In this document: positions 16,913 to 26,102 of the stretch, piece after piece
Layout of the letters: every line of letters starts with the position of its first letter
Numbering within the stretch: the stretch's first letter is position 1
Assembly (NCBI GenBank): GCA_003223215.1
Contig: QHYH01000079.1
Span: 62,001 to 126,000, forward strand
Length of the DNA stretch: 64,000 nt
Direction of reading: 5' to 3'
From: Acidobacteriota bacterium
GTDB taxonomy: Bacteria; Acidobacteriota; Terriglobia; Acidiferrales; UBA7541
The notes under the pieces: model-generated
Told to the model about the DNA's origin: nothing
What the model saw: only the letters and a program-made list of their open reading frames with translations
The model's database searches: none
Program-made: the position numbers and the translations under genes

Positions 16913-18127
16913 ATGTCGGAGACTGCCACGCTGGCGACCAAGCAAAATCCTCTGCAGTACGTCACCGATCAGTTGAATGAGCTGCGCGCTAAAGGCGTTG
17001 CGCCGAAACTGCGCGTCCTCGAAGGCGAGCAGAGGGCCGTGTGCGTTTTCGATGGGCGGGAAGTGATCAACCTGGCTTCGAACAACTACCTGGGTCTGAC
17101 CACCCACAAAGCCTTGCGCAAGGCCGCGCTGGACGCGGTAAAGCGGTACGGGGCGGGCGCAGGAGCGGTTCGCACCATCGCCGGAACCATGAAGTTGCAC
17201 CTGGAATTGGAAGAGCAGATTGCGGCGTTCAAGAAAGTGGAGGCGTGCGTGGTGTTTCAGTCGGGCTTCACGGCAAATGCGGGAACGGTTTCTGCCGTGC
17301 TCGGCAAAGAGGACCTGATCGTTTCAGACGAATTGAATCACGCCTCGATCATTGACGGAGCGCGACTTTCAAAAGCGACCATCAAAATCTTCAAGCACAA
17401 GGATGTCGAGGACTGCGAGCGCATTCTGCAGGAACACGCGAGTTTGCCGGGGAAGAAGCTAATTATCACCGACGGCGTCTTTTCGATGGACGGCGACATC
17501 GCGCCGCTGCCGCAACTCTGCGATCTGGCGGAAAAATACAACTGCACCATGATGGTGGACGACGCCCACGGTTCGGGCGTGCTCGGCAGCAACGGCCGCG
17601 GCACGGTCGATCATCACCAGTGCCACGGGCGCGTGCACATCCAGGTGGGAACGTTGAGCAAGGCCATCGGCGCGATGGGCGGTTACGTTTGCGGCTCGCG
17701 CGACCTCATTGATTTTCTCTATTTGCGCGCGCGGCCGTTTCTTTTCTCGACTTCACACCCACCCGCCACGGTGGGCGCATGCCAGGCGGCCTTTACGCTG
17801 CTCTCTTCGCCGGAAGGCGAAAAGCTCCTGAAAAAGCTCTGGGCCAACACGAAGTTCTTCAAGCGCGAATTGAAAAAGCGCGGGTTCCAGTTCAGAGGCA
17901 GCGAGACGCCGATCGTTCCGATCCACGTGGGCGAGGCCGCGAAAGCGTTTGAATTTTCGAAAAGGCTGTTTGATGCCGGCGTTTTCGCCCCGGCCGTAGG
18001 TTATCCGATCGTTGCCGAGGACAAGGCGCGGCTGCGCGCCATGGTCAGCGCGGCTCATAAGCGCGAACAGTTACTGCGCGCCGCAAACATCCTCGGTGAA
18101 GTCGGAAAGTCCCTAGCCATCGTCTAG
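16913..18127 (+). CDS. kbl: 2-amino-3-ketobutyrate CoA ligase (glycine C-acetyltransferase)
   Basis: A 404-residue PLP enzyme of the alpha-oxoamine synthase family. With Tdh it converts threonine to glycine and acetyl-CoA: it cleaves 2-amino-3-oxobutyrate with CoA. Visible blocks are INLASNNYLGLTTH, GAGAGAVRTIAGTM, SDELNHASIIDG, VDDAHGSGVLG (Asp and His at the cofactor ring) and the Schiff-base Lys in GTLSKAIGAMGGY. The ATG at 16913 is chosen because AGGAG lies seven bases ahead; an upstream ATG at 16889 lacks a site. The related enzymes AONS (BioF) and ALAS are alternatives by fold, but the tdh neighbour decides for Kbl. Confidence 0.92.
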   Translation: MSETATLATKQNPLQYVTDQLNELRAKGVAPKLRVLEGEQRAVCVFDGREVINLASNNYLGLTTHKALRKAALDAVKRYGAGAGAVRTIAGTMKLHLELEEQIAAFKKVEACVVFQSGFTANAGTVSAVLGKEDLIVSDELNHASIIDGARLSKATIKIFKHKDVEDCERILQEHASLPGKKLIITDGVFSMDGDIAPLPQLCDLAEKYNCTMMVDDAHGSGVLGSNGRGTVDHHQCHGRVHIQVGTLSKAIGAMGGYVCGSRDLIDFLYLRARPFLFSTSHPPATVGACQAAFTLLSSPEGEKLLKKLWANTKFFKRELKKRGFQFRGSETPIVPIHVGEAAKAFEFSKRLFDAGVFAPAVGYPIVAEDKARLRAMVSAAHKREQLLRAANILGEVGKSLAIV

Positions 18128-18354
18128 AAAACCGCATACGGCCCGACCCAAGGGAGCCACCCTGTAAATCCTGCATGCTCCTGGTCATTTCGCAACGGTT
18201 GTAGCGGCCCAGCATGCTCATAACTTGAAGAAACAGAATGGCTTACCGATAGGCACAAGGTTTGCCTCTATCAACTCGCGTCTTGAACACCCTTTTTTAC
18301 CAGGGCAGTGGGTTCCGACTTTAATTCGCAATGTTAGAGGAGGTCTATTCGATC

Positions 18355-19320
18355 ATGGTTCGCATAGGAATCTCGATGGTGGTGGGCGCGCTTTTCACAG
18401 TTGGTGCACCGGCGCAATCGCAAACGGGTGCCGCAGCGCAGGCGAGCGGACAAGCGTCGGTCCAAGCCGGCAATACGCAGGCACAAGCAGGCGCTTCCAG
18501 CTCAACGTCCGCGGCGGCTACGGCACAGCACGGCCAAGCAAATGCCGGCTTGGCCAACGGAACGGCATTCAATGCTGCGCTGAGTTCTCCGGTGGACTCA
18601 AAAAAGTGCAAGCCGGGTGACGCAGTGAACGCACGTACGACGGAAGCGATCAAGTCCGAGGGCAAGATGGTCATCCCCAAAGGCTCGAAGCTCGTGGGAC
18701 ACGTGACCGAGGCTTCGGCACGTGGCAACGGGGAGACGGAATCTGCCCTGGGCATCGTATTTGACAAGGCCATTCTCAAGAACGGCCAGGAGATCCCGCT
18801 CAACGTTGCGATTCAGGCGCTGGCTTCGGCACAGGGCGGCCCGTCGATGGCCGGCGACGAGATGGACACGATGGGAGGCCTCAGCGGCTCCGCGGCTGGC
18901 TCGGGCATGGCGGGCGGGCGCGGCGCGATCGGTGGGGTCAGTTCCGCGGCGGGAGGCGCTGTGGGCACGGTGACGAACACCGCGGCGACAGCAGGCGGAG
19001 TCGCGAGCGGCACGGTCGACTCGGCAGCCAGCGCAGGCGGAAATGCTGCCGGCGCTTCTCGCCGAGCAACCGGCGGGCTGAATGCTGCCGGGCAGCTCAC
19101 CTCGAACAGCCAAGGCGTTTTTGGACTCAATGGCTTGAATTTGAGCGCCGCGGCTTCCAATTCGACCGAGGGCAGCGTGATCACTTCGGCGGGGAAGAAT
19201 GTGCATCTCGATGGCGGGACGCGCATGCTGCTGGTCACGCAAGCACAAGCTGGCAGGGCGGGCGAGTCGAAACGCGCTGCCGAGAGCAAGCCGGATCCCA
19301 AATCCAAGGAGAGGCCGTAG
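18355..19320 (+). CDS. Ala/Gly-rich secreted protein of unknown function
   Basis: A 321-residue protein with a signal peptide (RIGISMVVGALFTVGAPAQS) and strongly biased composition: Ala, Gly, Ser and Gln dominate. Between about residues 60 and 160 there is a more ordered domain with SSPVDSKKCKPGDAVNART, VIPKGSKLVGHV and GIVFDKAILKNGQEIPLNV. This looks like a beta-rich domain in which a stored or assembled component is described by a tunable strength, but I cannot name a family. Two low-complexity stretches follow and the tail is charged (AESKPDPKSKERP). AGGAGG lies 11 bases before the ATG at 18355. The gene is followed by a strong hairpin and terminator. Similar proteins occur in acidobacteria as far as I recall, without known role. 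Confidence 0.7.
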   Translation: MVRIGISMVVGALFTVGAPAQSQTGAAAQASGQASVQAGNTQAQAGASSSTSAAATAQHGQANAGLANGTAFNAALSSPVDSKKCKPGDAVNARTTEAIKSEGKMVIPKGSKLVGHVTEASARGNGETESALGIVFDKAILKNGQEIPLNVAIQALASAQGGPSMAGDEMDTMGGLSGSAAGSGMAGGRGAIGGVSSAAGGAVGTVTNTAATAGGVASGTVDSAASAGGNAAGASRRATGGLNAAGQLTSNSQGVFGLNGLNLSAAASNSTEGSVITSAGKNVHLDGGTRMLLVTQAQAGRAGESKRAAESKPDPKSKERP

Positions 19321-19332
19321 CGGGACAATCCT

Positions 19333-19356
19333 GAAGAACCGTAACCACGGTTCTTC
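19333..19356 (+). terminator. Perfect hairpin downstream of the Ala/Gly-rich protein gene
   Basis: GAAGAACCGT (19333-19342) and ACGGTTCTTC (19347-19356) form a ten-base-pair stem with the loop AACC, 12 bases after the stop codon. No T run follows directly, so it may protect the 3' end of the message or assist the terminator that comes right after it. Confidence 0.5.
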
Positions 19357-19368
19357 CTGATTAGAGAG

Positions 19369-19405
19369 GCCGCGCCTGAGGCGAAACTCCGGCGCGGCTT
19401 TTTAT
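19369..19405 (+). terminator. Rho-independent terminator between convergent genes
   Basis: GCCGCGCC (19369-19376) pairs with GGCGCGGC (19391-19398), followed by TTTTT. It ends transcription of the gene that stops at 19320. The T run overlaps the last codons of the convergent ester cyclase-like gene, whose stop codon is at 19402-19404. Confidence 0.8.
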
Positions 19406-19806
19406 TCCTGCGCAAGCTGGCGCTTCAAGGTTTCCGTGTCGCCCAGAACAAAACCTCTTACGATTTTCCCTTCCTTGCATCGAAAGACGGCGAGGCCCTG
19501 ATAGGTGATCTTCCTGCCCGTGCCTGGAAAGCCGAACAACTCTCCGTGGTGAGTCCCGGTGTAAGTCAAGTGGGCAGCGACTTTGTCGCCTTCGGCGATC
19601 AGCTCCTCGATGTGGTTGTGAAGATCGGGAAACGCCGAGCGGATGCGGTCCACGTACTGCTTGAATCCGGCGATTCCCACGACCGCCGTGCCGATGGAGC
19701 CGCGAAAAACAATGTCGGGAGAAAGGAGTTCTTCTAGCGCAGGCTCGCTCCAAGCATTCCAGATTTCGGAGTAGTACCGGCGCACAACGGATTTGTAATC
19801 CTGCAC
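19402..19806 (-). CDS. SnoaL-like ester cyclase / NTF2-fold protein
   Basis: A 134-residue protein of the SnoaL-like polyketide/ester cyclase group, a cone-shaped NTF2 fold with a deep pocket. Characteristic blocks are YYSEIWNAWSEPALEELL, FRGSIGTAVVGIAGFKQYV, IRSAFPDLHNHIEELIAEG, VAAHLTYTGTHHGELFG and GLAVFRCKEGKIVRGF. Members found outside antibiotic clusters mostly have no known substrate. I prefer the GTG at 19806 because AAAGG precedes it and the resulting length suits the family; the frame is open to a TTG at 19860. It is divergent from polA and convergent with the Ala/Gly-rich protein gene. Confidence 0.78.
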   Translation of the reverse strand: MQDYKSVVRRYYSEIWNAWSEPALEELLSPDIVFRGSIGTAVVGIAGFKQYVDRIRSAFPDLHNHIEELIAEGDKVAAHLTYTGTHHGELFGFPGTGRKITYQGLAVFRCKEGKIVRGFVLGDTETLKRQLAQE

Positions 19807-19942
19807 AAAGGCCTTTCTTGCTGCAGCTTGGCCTACACGTCGACCACCTGCAACCGCCAAATTGGTGCGGGTCGCGCATTCCCGATAGAAGCAGGTGTTG
19901 CTCTTCCCTGCCGCGTCCCCGTCCTTTGCTATACTCGCGCGG

Positions 19943-22570
19943 ATGGCTTCCGGATCGAAGAAACTCTTCCTTGTGGACGCGATGGCACACGTTTATCGGG
20001 CATTTTTTGCGCCCATGCCGCAGCGGCTGACCGGCCCCAACGGCACGCCCACGAACGTTCCTTTTCTTTTTGGAAATATTCTCAAGCGCTTGATCAAAGA
20101 CTACGATCCGAAATACATCGGCGTCGTTTTCGATCCGCCGGGGGCCACTTTTCGCGACAAGCTGTTTGAAAAATACAAGGCGCAGCGGCAGCCGATGCCG
20201 GACGACATGCGGGTGCAGATTCCTTTGGTACGCAGACTATGCGAAGCCATGCGTTTGCCGGTCCTCGAGGAGAGAGGCTACGAAGCGGATGACGTGATCG
20301 GGACCATCGCCACCGAAGCCGCCAGGCAAGGATTCGAAGTTCTCATCGTTAGCAACGACAAAGACATGATGCAACTGGTGGGCAAAAACGTCCGGACGCT
20401 CAAGACAGGTTCCGGGGGCGCAAAAGGCGACATTCTAGTCGATGAAGCAAAGGTTCAGGAGTTGCTCGGCGTGCCCGCGGAAAAAGTCGTCGACTATATG
20501 GCGCTTCTCGGCGACACCGTAGACAACATTCCCGGAGCCAAAGGCATCGGCGAGAAAGGCGCGGCGGAGCTGATCACCAAATATGGCAGCGTCGAAAAGG
20601 CGCTGGATCGCGCCGACGAGGTCGCCAACAAACGGTATCGCGAAGCTCTGCAGCAGCAGCGCGACCAGGTACTGATGTCCAAGCAGCTTGCGGCCATTTC
20701 GACCGACGTGCCCATGAAACTGGATTTCGAAGCGCTCGAGCGACGTGAACCGGACGTACCGGCGCTTGCCGCGCTCTATCGGGAGCTGGGGTTCAGCTCG
20801 CTATTGAAAGAGCTGGGGGCCGGCGCCGTCGCGGCCTCCCGACCGGCGGTATCGGAAGCGGGCGAGACCGATTATGCGCAGTTGGCAAATGCCGCGGAAT
20901 TTCGCGAGTATCTAGCAAAACTCTCCGCAAAGCAGTCGCTGGCGGTCTGGCTAAATCTGGACCAGGGTCAACGGGAATCGGAAGGATTTGGCACACGCAT
21001 CGCGGGGATTGAAGTTTCCGCAAAAGCCGGCGAGGGACGGTCGCTCTGGGCGGACGAAAAAGGCGAGGCGCTCAGTGCGCTCGCGCCGCTGCTGAAGGAT
21101 ACGAAGCGGTCCAAGATCGTCCACGACCCGAAAATCGTTTCCCTGCTGGCTGGTGAAACAAAAAACATCCAGCATGCCACCGAGCTCTATTCCTACCTGC
21201 TGCGGCCCACCACCGCGAACCACAACTTCGCCGACGTGGTCATGCGCCAGTTCAACGCCATGCTCGGCGGCGGCCCCGGAGAGCGCGCCGACTATTTGCA
21301 GCGGCTTGCGCCTCTGCTCCACGAGCAGGTGAAAGAGCGGCAGCTCGAAGGAGTCTACGAAAAGATTGACCTGCCGCTTGCGCCGGTGCTTGCGGGCATG
21401 GAACGTACCGGGATTCGCATCGAGCCTACCGAGCTGGAAAAAATGTCGGAAGCGATGGACGGGGAAGTCCGGCGACTGGAAAAGGAAATCTGGAAGCTGG
21501 CCGGCGTGGAGTTCAACGTCAATTCGCCACCGCAGCTCGCCGAGATTCTGTTTGACAAATTAAATTTGCAGGCCAATCCGAGGCGGGGGAAAGCAAAAGC
21601 ACGATCAACCGCAGCCGACGTTTTGGAGGAGCTCTCCGCACAGCATCCCTTGCCCGCAAAGGTCGTCGAATTCCGAGAAGTCTCCAAACTGAAATCTACC
21701 TATGTGGACGCGCTGCCCAAGCTCATCCATCCGGAGACCGGACGGCTGCACACCAGTTTTTCACAAACCGGCGCGGTAACCGGGCGGCTGAGCTCGAGCG
21801 ATCCCAACCTGCAAAACATTCCGATTCGCACCGAGCTTGGCCGGCAGATTCGGGCGGCGTTTGTCGCAGAAAAAGGCAACGTCCTGCTTTCCGCGGATTA
21901 CTCGCAAATCGAGCTGCGTGTGATGGCGCATTTCTCGAAGGATCCCGTACTGGTGGAGGCGTTTCGCAACGGCGAGGACATTCACGCGCGCACCGCGCAG
22001 GAAGTCTTCGGGGTGGGCCCGCTCGGGCAGACTGCGGAGCATCGCCGCGCCGCCAAGGCCATCAACTTTGGAATTATTTACGGACTTTCCCCTTTCGGTC
22101 TCGCGCAGCAACTGGGCATCGAACAGAAAGAAGCGGCGCAGTTCATCAATGCCTATTTCGCGCGGTATCGCGGCGTGAAGGAATACTTGGACAACGTTCT
22201 CGCCGAAACCCGCAAGACAGGAGTGGCCAAGACAATGTTCGGAAGAATCCGGCCGATTCCCGAGATTACTTCGCCACAGGTGCAACTGCGCAACTTTGCC
22301 GAACGCACCGCGCTGAATTCCCCGCTGCAGGGCACGGCCGCCGACCTTATTAAGCTGGCGATGATCAACATCGACCGGCGGCTCACCGAAGAGGAATTCG
22401 AGGCACAAATGATTTTGCAGGTGCATGACGAACTGCTTTTCGAATCACCCGCGAAGGAATCTGCCAGGCTGCGGAAGCTGGTGAAAGAAGAGATGGAAGG
22501 CGTCCACCAATTGGCGGTCCCGATCGTCGTGGAAATTGGCGTGGGCCCCAACTGGCGCGATCTGGATTAA
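19943..22570 (+). CDS. polA: DNA polymerase I
   Basis: An 875-residue replication and repair polymerase. Residues 1-290 are the 5' nuclease domain (LFLVDAMAHVYRAF, YEADDVIGTIA, SNDKDMMQL, GDTVDNIPGAKGIG). About 300-480 is the 3'-5' exonuclease fold, but the acidic DxE motif expected near AVWLNLDQG, and the later Asp positions, are missing, so proofreading is probably lost. The polymerase domain is complete: motif A DYSQIELRVMAHFS, motif B RRAAKAINFGIIYG and motif C QVHDELLFE. The ATG at 19943 gives the normal N terminus; a TTG at 19895 only adds a non-conserved extension. TATACT at 19930-19935 sits just ahead of the start and could be the -10 element of a nearly leaderless message. Confidence 0.95.
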   Translation: MASGSKKLFLVDAMAHVYRAFFAPMPQRLTGPNGTPTNVPFLFGNILKRLIKDYDPKYIGVVFDPPGATFRDKLFEKYKAQRQPMPDDMRVQIPLVRRLCEAMRLPVLEERGYEADDVIGTIATEAARQGFEVLIVSNDKDMMQLVGKNVRTLKTGSGGAKGDILVDEAKVQELLGVPAEKVVDYMALLGDTVDNIPGAKGIGEKGAAELITKYGSVEKALDRADEVANKRYREALQQQRDQVLMSKQLAAISTDVPMKLDFEALERREPDVPALAALYRELGFSSLLKELGAGAVAASRPAVSEAGETDYAQLANAAEFREYLAKLSAKQSLAVWLNLDQGQRESEGFGTRIAGIEVSAKAGEGRSLWADEKGEALSALAPLLKDTKRSKIVHDPKIVSLLAGETKNIQHATELYSYLLRPTTANHNFADVVMRQFNAMLGGGPGERADYLQRLAPLLHEQVKERQLEGVYEKIDLPLAPVLAGMERTGIRIEPTELEKMSEAMDGEVRRLEKEIWKLAGVEFNVNSPPQLAEILFDKLNLQANPRRGKAKARSTAADVLEELSAQHPLPAKVVEFREVSKLKSTYVDALPKLIHPETGRLHTSFSQTGAVTGRLSSSDPNLQNIPIRTELGRQIRAAFVAEKGNVLLSADYSQIELRVMAHFSKDPVLVEAFRNGEDIHARTAQEVFGVGPLGQTAEHRRAAKAINFGIIYGLSPFGLAQQLGIEQKEAAQFINAYFARYRGVKEYLDNVLAETRKTGVAKTMFGRIRPIPEITSPQVQLRNFAERTALNSPLQGTAADLIKLAMINIDRRLTEEEFEAQMILQVHDELLFESPAKESARLRKLVKEEMEGVHQLAVPIVVEIGVGPNWRDLD

Positions 22571-22814
22571 CTTCGACCCGCACTCCGATTGGCCCGATTT
22601 GTGCCCCCGGCGTGGCTTGGGCGTTGGGGTCTTTTACGGATAGCGCACGTCCGGCCAGTTGTGCCTAAATCTCCTTGGACGTCTTGATTCTTGTCTTGGT
22701 TCGCCAAGTCTAACGGGAAGTCTAACTGGGAACATGGCCCTCGGTCCCTCGAAATTTAACTGATTTCTCTACTGCTAAGAGAACGTTCCCCCCCAGTCCA
22801 CAGCGAGGTTGCTC

Positions 22815-23933
22815 ATGCGCCGTACGTTGCTCTTGTTTCCTGCTTGCGGTCTATTTCTTTGCCTGACGGGATGCGGCACGACTACCCAAATCGTCCGGCC
22901 AATCACGGTGGCGAAGTCCGGCCGCACCACGGGTTTGACCTGTTCGACGGTCGACGCCATGAACCGTGCCACGTCAGTTGCTTATACGACGAATTGTGAT
23001 GGAACGGGGACGCAGTTCACGGTGAACTACACGAATCAGGTGAGTGTGGTGGGCGGGGATTTTTCAAGCGCAGGAGATTCCGGCTCGCTGATCGTGACAC
23101 AGAATAATGCCAACCCGCTTGCGTTGCTCTACGCGGATTCGAGCACGGACACCGTTGGCAACCCCGTCTCGGATGTGCTGAGCTTCTTCGCTTTCCACGG
23201 CCATCCCGTCAACTTCGCTGGCGCCGCGCGCACTGCTCCCGTCATTGGTTGCACTTTGCCTGGGCCGCAAGCGGCGATGGCGGCGCGGCTGGCGGTCCAA
23301 AGGGTTACGCCGTCCGCGACGGCGCTGGCTCCGGCCACGGCGGTGAGGGATAAGCATGCCGCGGAGCTCCTCGCCTATCCCGAAGTGCAGGCGGTCGGGC
23401 TTGGCGCAAGCTATGACAATCCGTCCGAGGCGGCCATCTTGCTCTTCGTGATGAAGGGACAGTCGAGATCGAACTTGCCCCCCGAGGTCGCAGGAGTGCC
23501 CACACGCATCATCGAGGCGGAGCAGTTCCCGCAACACGGACTCCTTTCCCAGGAAGAGAGTGCTGCGCTCGAACAGTCCGCGCCGCCGCCGCAGCTTGTT
23601 TATCCTATTTCGGATTTGGAAGTCGCCCGCGCGAAAGTGGCGCATGCGGCGCACGTAGATGAATGGATGAAAATGAGCGGAGTCCAGGGCGTGGGCATCA
23701 CCTCAAGTATCGACTCCCCCGGGGAGGCGGCGCTCATAATCTTTCTCATCCAGGGGGTGCCGCATCCGGCGATCCCGCCGGTCATCGACCGATTGCGCAC
23801 GCGCGTCCGCGAATCGACGCGCTTCCGCGCGGGTCTTGATGGCTCAGGGCGAAACCGCGCGTGTTCCGTGTCAGACGGAACGAGAAAAGCGCTTTTGCGC
23901 GCGCAGCCGAATCATACAACTGCGAATCATTGA
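22815..23933 (+). CDS. Lipoprotein with half a trypsin-like domain and two copies of a C-terminal domain
   Basis: A 372-residue predicted lipoprotein (lipobox LTGC, Cys20). Residues 30-150 match the second half of the trypsin-like domain of the next gene, including SAGDSGSL (Ser89) and GNPVSDVLSFF, but the half with catalytic His and Asp is absent, so proteolysis is unlikely. Residues 180-235 (LLAYPEVQAVGLG, EAAILLFVMKG) and 280-335 (MKMSGVQGVGITSS, EAALIIFLIQG) are two copies of one domain, resembling the small domain in bacterial NAL1-like putative peptidases. GAGG lies six bases before the ATG at 22815. The paralogue at 24101 follows in the same direction; the two probably arose by tandem duplication with loss of the front half here. 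Confidence 0.75.
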   Translation: MRRTLLLFPACGLFLCLTGCGTTTQIVRPITVAKSGRTTGLTCSTVDAMNRATSVAYTTNCDGTGTQFTVNYTNQVSVVGGDFSSAGDSGSLIVTQNNANPLALLYADSSTDTVGNPVSDVLSFFAFHGHPVNFAGAARTAPVIGCTLPGPQAAMAARLAVQRVTPSATALAPATAVRDKHAAELLAYPEVQAVGLGASYDNPSEAAILLFVMKGQSRSNLPPEVAGVPTRIIEAEQFPQHGLLSQEESAALEQSAPPPQLVYPISDLEVARAKVAHAAHVDEWMKMSGVQGVGITSSIDSPGEAALIIFLIQGVPHPAIPPVIDRLRTRVRESTRFRAGLDGSGRNRACSVSDGTRKALLRAQPNHTTANH

Positions 23934-24100
23934 TTCCGGCATCGCGCTCCATGACGTCCAAGAGTCATTCGACCGCAAAGCGGCCGCTTGCTCGGGAGGC
24001 CGCGGTGCACGTCGCTTTTTCAATACGTGCGCAGGGAAACTCGTACCGTTTGAAAATACCTGTGCTAGCGTGGACACTCAGACCCTTTAACGGGGTTCCC

Positions 24101-25912
24101 ATGCGCTCTCGTGTTTTCTTGATCTTCGGGCTTCTTGCTTCGGTGTTCCTCGGCTCTTGCGGAGGGGCCAGCGCCCCGCCGCCTCCGCCGGTCTCGGTAA
24201 CCGTAACTCCGAACCCGATAAGCGTAGCCATCTTCACAACCCAGCAGTTTACGGCTACCGTGAATGGACAATCGAGCACCGCGGTGACATGGGAGGTCAA
24301 TGGTGTCACCGGCGGGAGCCAGGCCACGGGCTTTATCTCCACGTCCGGCCTCTTTGTTGCGCCTAGCGGTGTTCCCACGACTTCGAGCGGAAACGGCAAG
24401 GTGACCACCACGCCCGTGACGGTCAGCGCCGTTTCCACGGCAAATCCAAACTCTTCCGGATCGGCGACCGTCACCATCTTCCCGCCGAATCAAAATCCGC
24501 AGGGGGGTGTAATCAAGCTCGGGAGCTCCGGCGGGAATCAGAATGATTCAAGCACAAGCGGGAACCTCATTACTTGCTGCGGAGGCACGCTCGGCTCACT
24601 GGTGACGCGGGGCGGCACGCAATACATCCTGAGCGACAATCACGTGCTTGCGCGCACCGATCTTGCTGCTATTGGTGAGTCCATCATCCAGCCGGCACTT
24701 GTCGATACCAGCTGCGGACAAGGAGTCTTCGCGACCGTCGGGCAGCTTTCTCAGTTTTACAACCTGGAAATGGGGACGGCTCCCAAGATCGACGCGGCCA
24801 TCGCACAGGCGGTCACCGGAGCCGTGGACCCAAGCGGAAACATTCTCTTCCTCGGGGCCACGACAGATGCCAACAACGTTCCGCTGCCGGCAGCTCCGCA
24901 TGCCGGTTCCGGTGTCGCCGCTTCGCTCAGCATGGCCGTGACGAAGAGTGGCCGCTCGACAGGCCTCACGTGTTCCACGGTTCTGTCAACAAACGCGACG
25001 GCCTCGGTCCAGTATCAAAAAGGCTGCGGAACGGGAACGATGTTCAGCGAAACTTTTACCAATCAGGTGGACGTTGCCGGCGGCAGCTTCAGCGCTGCAG
25101 GGGATTCCGGATCGCTCATCGTTACGCAAAACACAGCCGATCCGGTGGCGCTGGTCTTCGCTGGTTCCGACGCCGATACCGTGGGCAATCCCGTGTCGGA
25201 CGTGCTGAATTTCTTCCAGAGTGGCGGCAACAGCGTCACGTTTGTAGGTGGTGCGACACATCAAGTCATTGGATGCACTCTGCCGGTTAAGCCTGCTTCG
25301 GCGACTTTAACGGTGCCGAGTTCGACGGCCTCAGCCGGAGGGCTACAAAAGGCCGTTGCCGCGCGTGATGCGCACGCCCGGGAACTCCTCGCCTACCCGG
25401 AAGTGCAGGCTGTCGGCGTGGGAGTGAGCTACGACAACCCGGCTGAGCCAGCGATTCTGCTTTTCGTAAACAAAGGGCAACCGCCGAGGAACCTCCCGGC
25501 GGCTGTCGATCGCATCCGCACACGCATGGTCGAAGGCGAACCTTTTTCCGAGCGCGGCGTTTTGTCGCCCGAGGAAAGCGCCACCCTAGAGCAATCCGCG
25601 GCGCTCCCGCAGCTTGTCTATTCCATCTCGGAGGCAGAGGTTTCGCGCGCCAAGATCGTGCATGAAGCGCACGTCGATGAACTGATGAAGATGGATGGCG
25701 TGCAGGGAGTGGGAATTACCTCAAGCGTGGATTCGCCCGGCGAGGCGGCGCTGATGATTTTCCTCATCCGTGGGGTGGCGCATCCAGCGATCCCGCCGGT
25801 CATCGACGGATTGCGCACACGCGTCCGCGAATCCACGCGCTTCCGTGCGGGTTTTGGCGACTCCCAGCCAAAGCGCGGTTGTTCCCTGCCAAGCCCAGGG
25901 AAAAAACCCTAA
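24101..25912 (+). CDS. Trypsin-like serine peptidase lipoprotein with Ig-like and duplicated C-terminal domains
   Basis: A 603-residue predicted lipoprotein (lipobox LGSC, Cys20). A proline run is followed by a bacterial Ig-like domain at about 30-127 (VTPNPISVAIFTTQQFTATV). The trypsin-like domain spans about 135-395 with a full apparent triad: His181 in ILSDNHVLA, Asp231 in APKIDAAIAQ and Ser336 in SAAGDSGSL. Two related domains follow at about 420-480 (YPEVQAVGVGVSYDNP) and 520-580 (MDGVQGVGITSSVDSP). The arrangement resembles bacterial NAL1-like putative peptidases. I chose the ATG at 24101 because it begins the signal peptide; the frame is open upstream to 23861, inside the previous gene. 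It is the complete paralogue of the gene at 22815. Substrate is unknown. Confidence 0.78.
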   Translation: MRSRVFLIFGLLASVFLGSCGGASAPPPPPVSVTVTPNPISVAIFTTQQFTATVNGQSSTAVTWEVNGVTGGSQATGFISTSGLFVAPSGVPTTSSGNGKVTTTPVTVSAVSTANPNSSGSATVTIFPPNQNPQGGVIKLGSSGGNQNDSSTSGNLITCCGGTLGSLVTRGGTQYILSDNHVLARTDLAAIGESIIQPALVDTSCGQGVFATVGQLSQFYNLEMGTAPKIDAAIAQAVTGAVDPSGNILFLGATTDANNVPLPAAPHAGSGVAASLSMAVTKSGRSTGLTCSTVLSTNATASVQYQKGCGTGTMFSETFTNQVDVAGGSFSAAGDSGSLIVTQNTADPVALVFAGSDADTVGNPVSDVLNFFQSGGNSVTFVGGATHQVIGCTLPVKPASATLTVPSSTASAGGLQKAVAARDAHARELLAYPEVQAVGVGVSYDNPAEPAILLFVNKGQPPRNLPAAVDRIRTRMVEGEPFSERGVLSPEESATLEQSAALPQLVYSISEAEVSRAKIVHEAHVDELMKMDGVQGVGITSSVDSPGEAALMIFLIRGVAHPAIPPVIDGLRTRVRESTRFRAGFGDSQPKRGCSLPSPGKKP

Positions 25913-26102
25913 AAACAGCCTGGCAAAGTCGCAACCAGTTAGCCGGGTAAAACCGGAGGTCAGCCCCAACCACCCCGTTTGCGCTCTTAACTTGACTGAC
26001 TTAACTTAAACCCTTTCCTTCCACATCGTGTGGGCGTAGAATTCGCTCAAAATCAAGCCGAGTGCGCTCCTTCGGCGGTGCTCGACCTGTCGGGAGGATG
26101 CT

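Noticed and set aside
25986-26007. Direct repeat CTTAACTT twice, 14 bases apart, upstream of the cytochrome c gene
   Set aside because: Too short and without a clear promoter nearby to call an operator.
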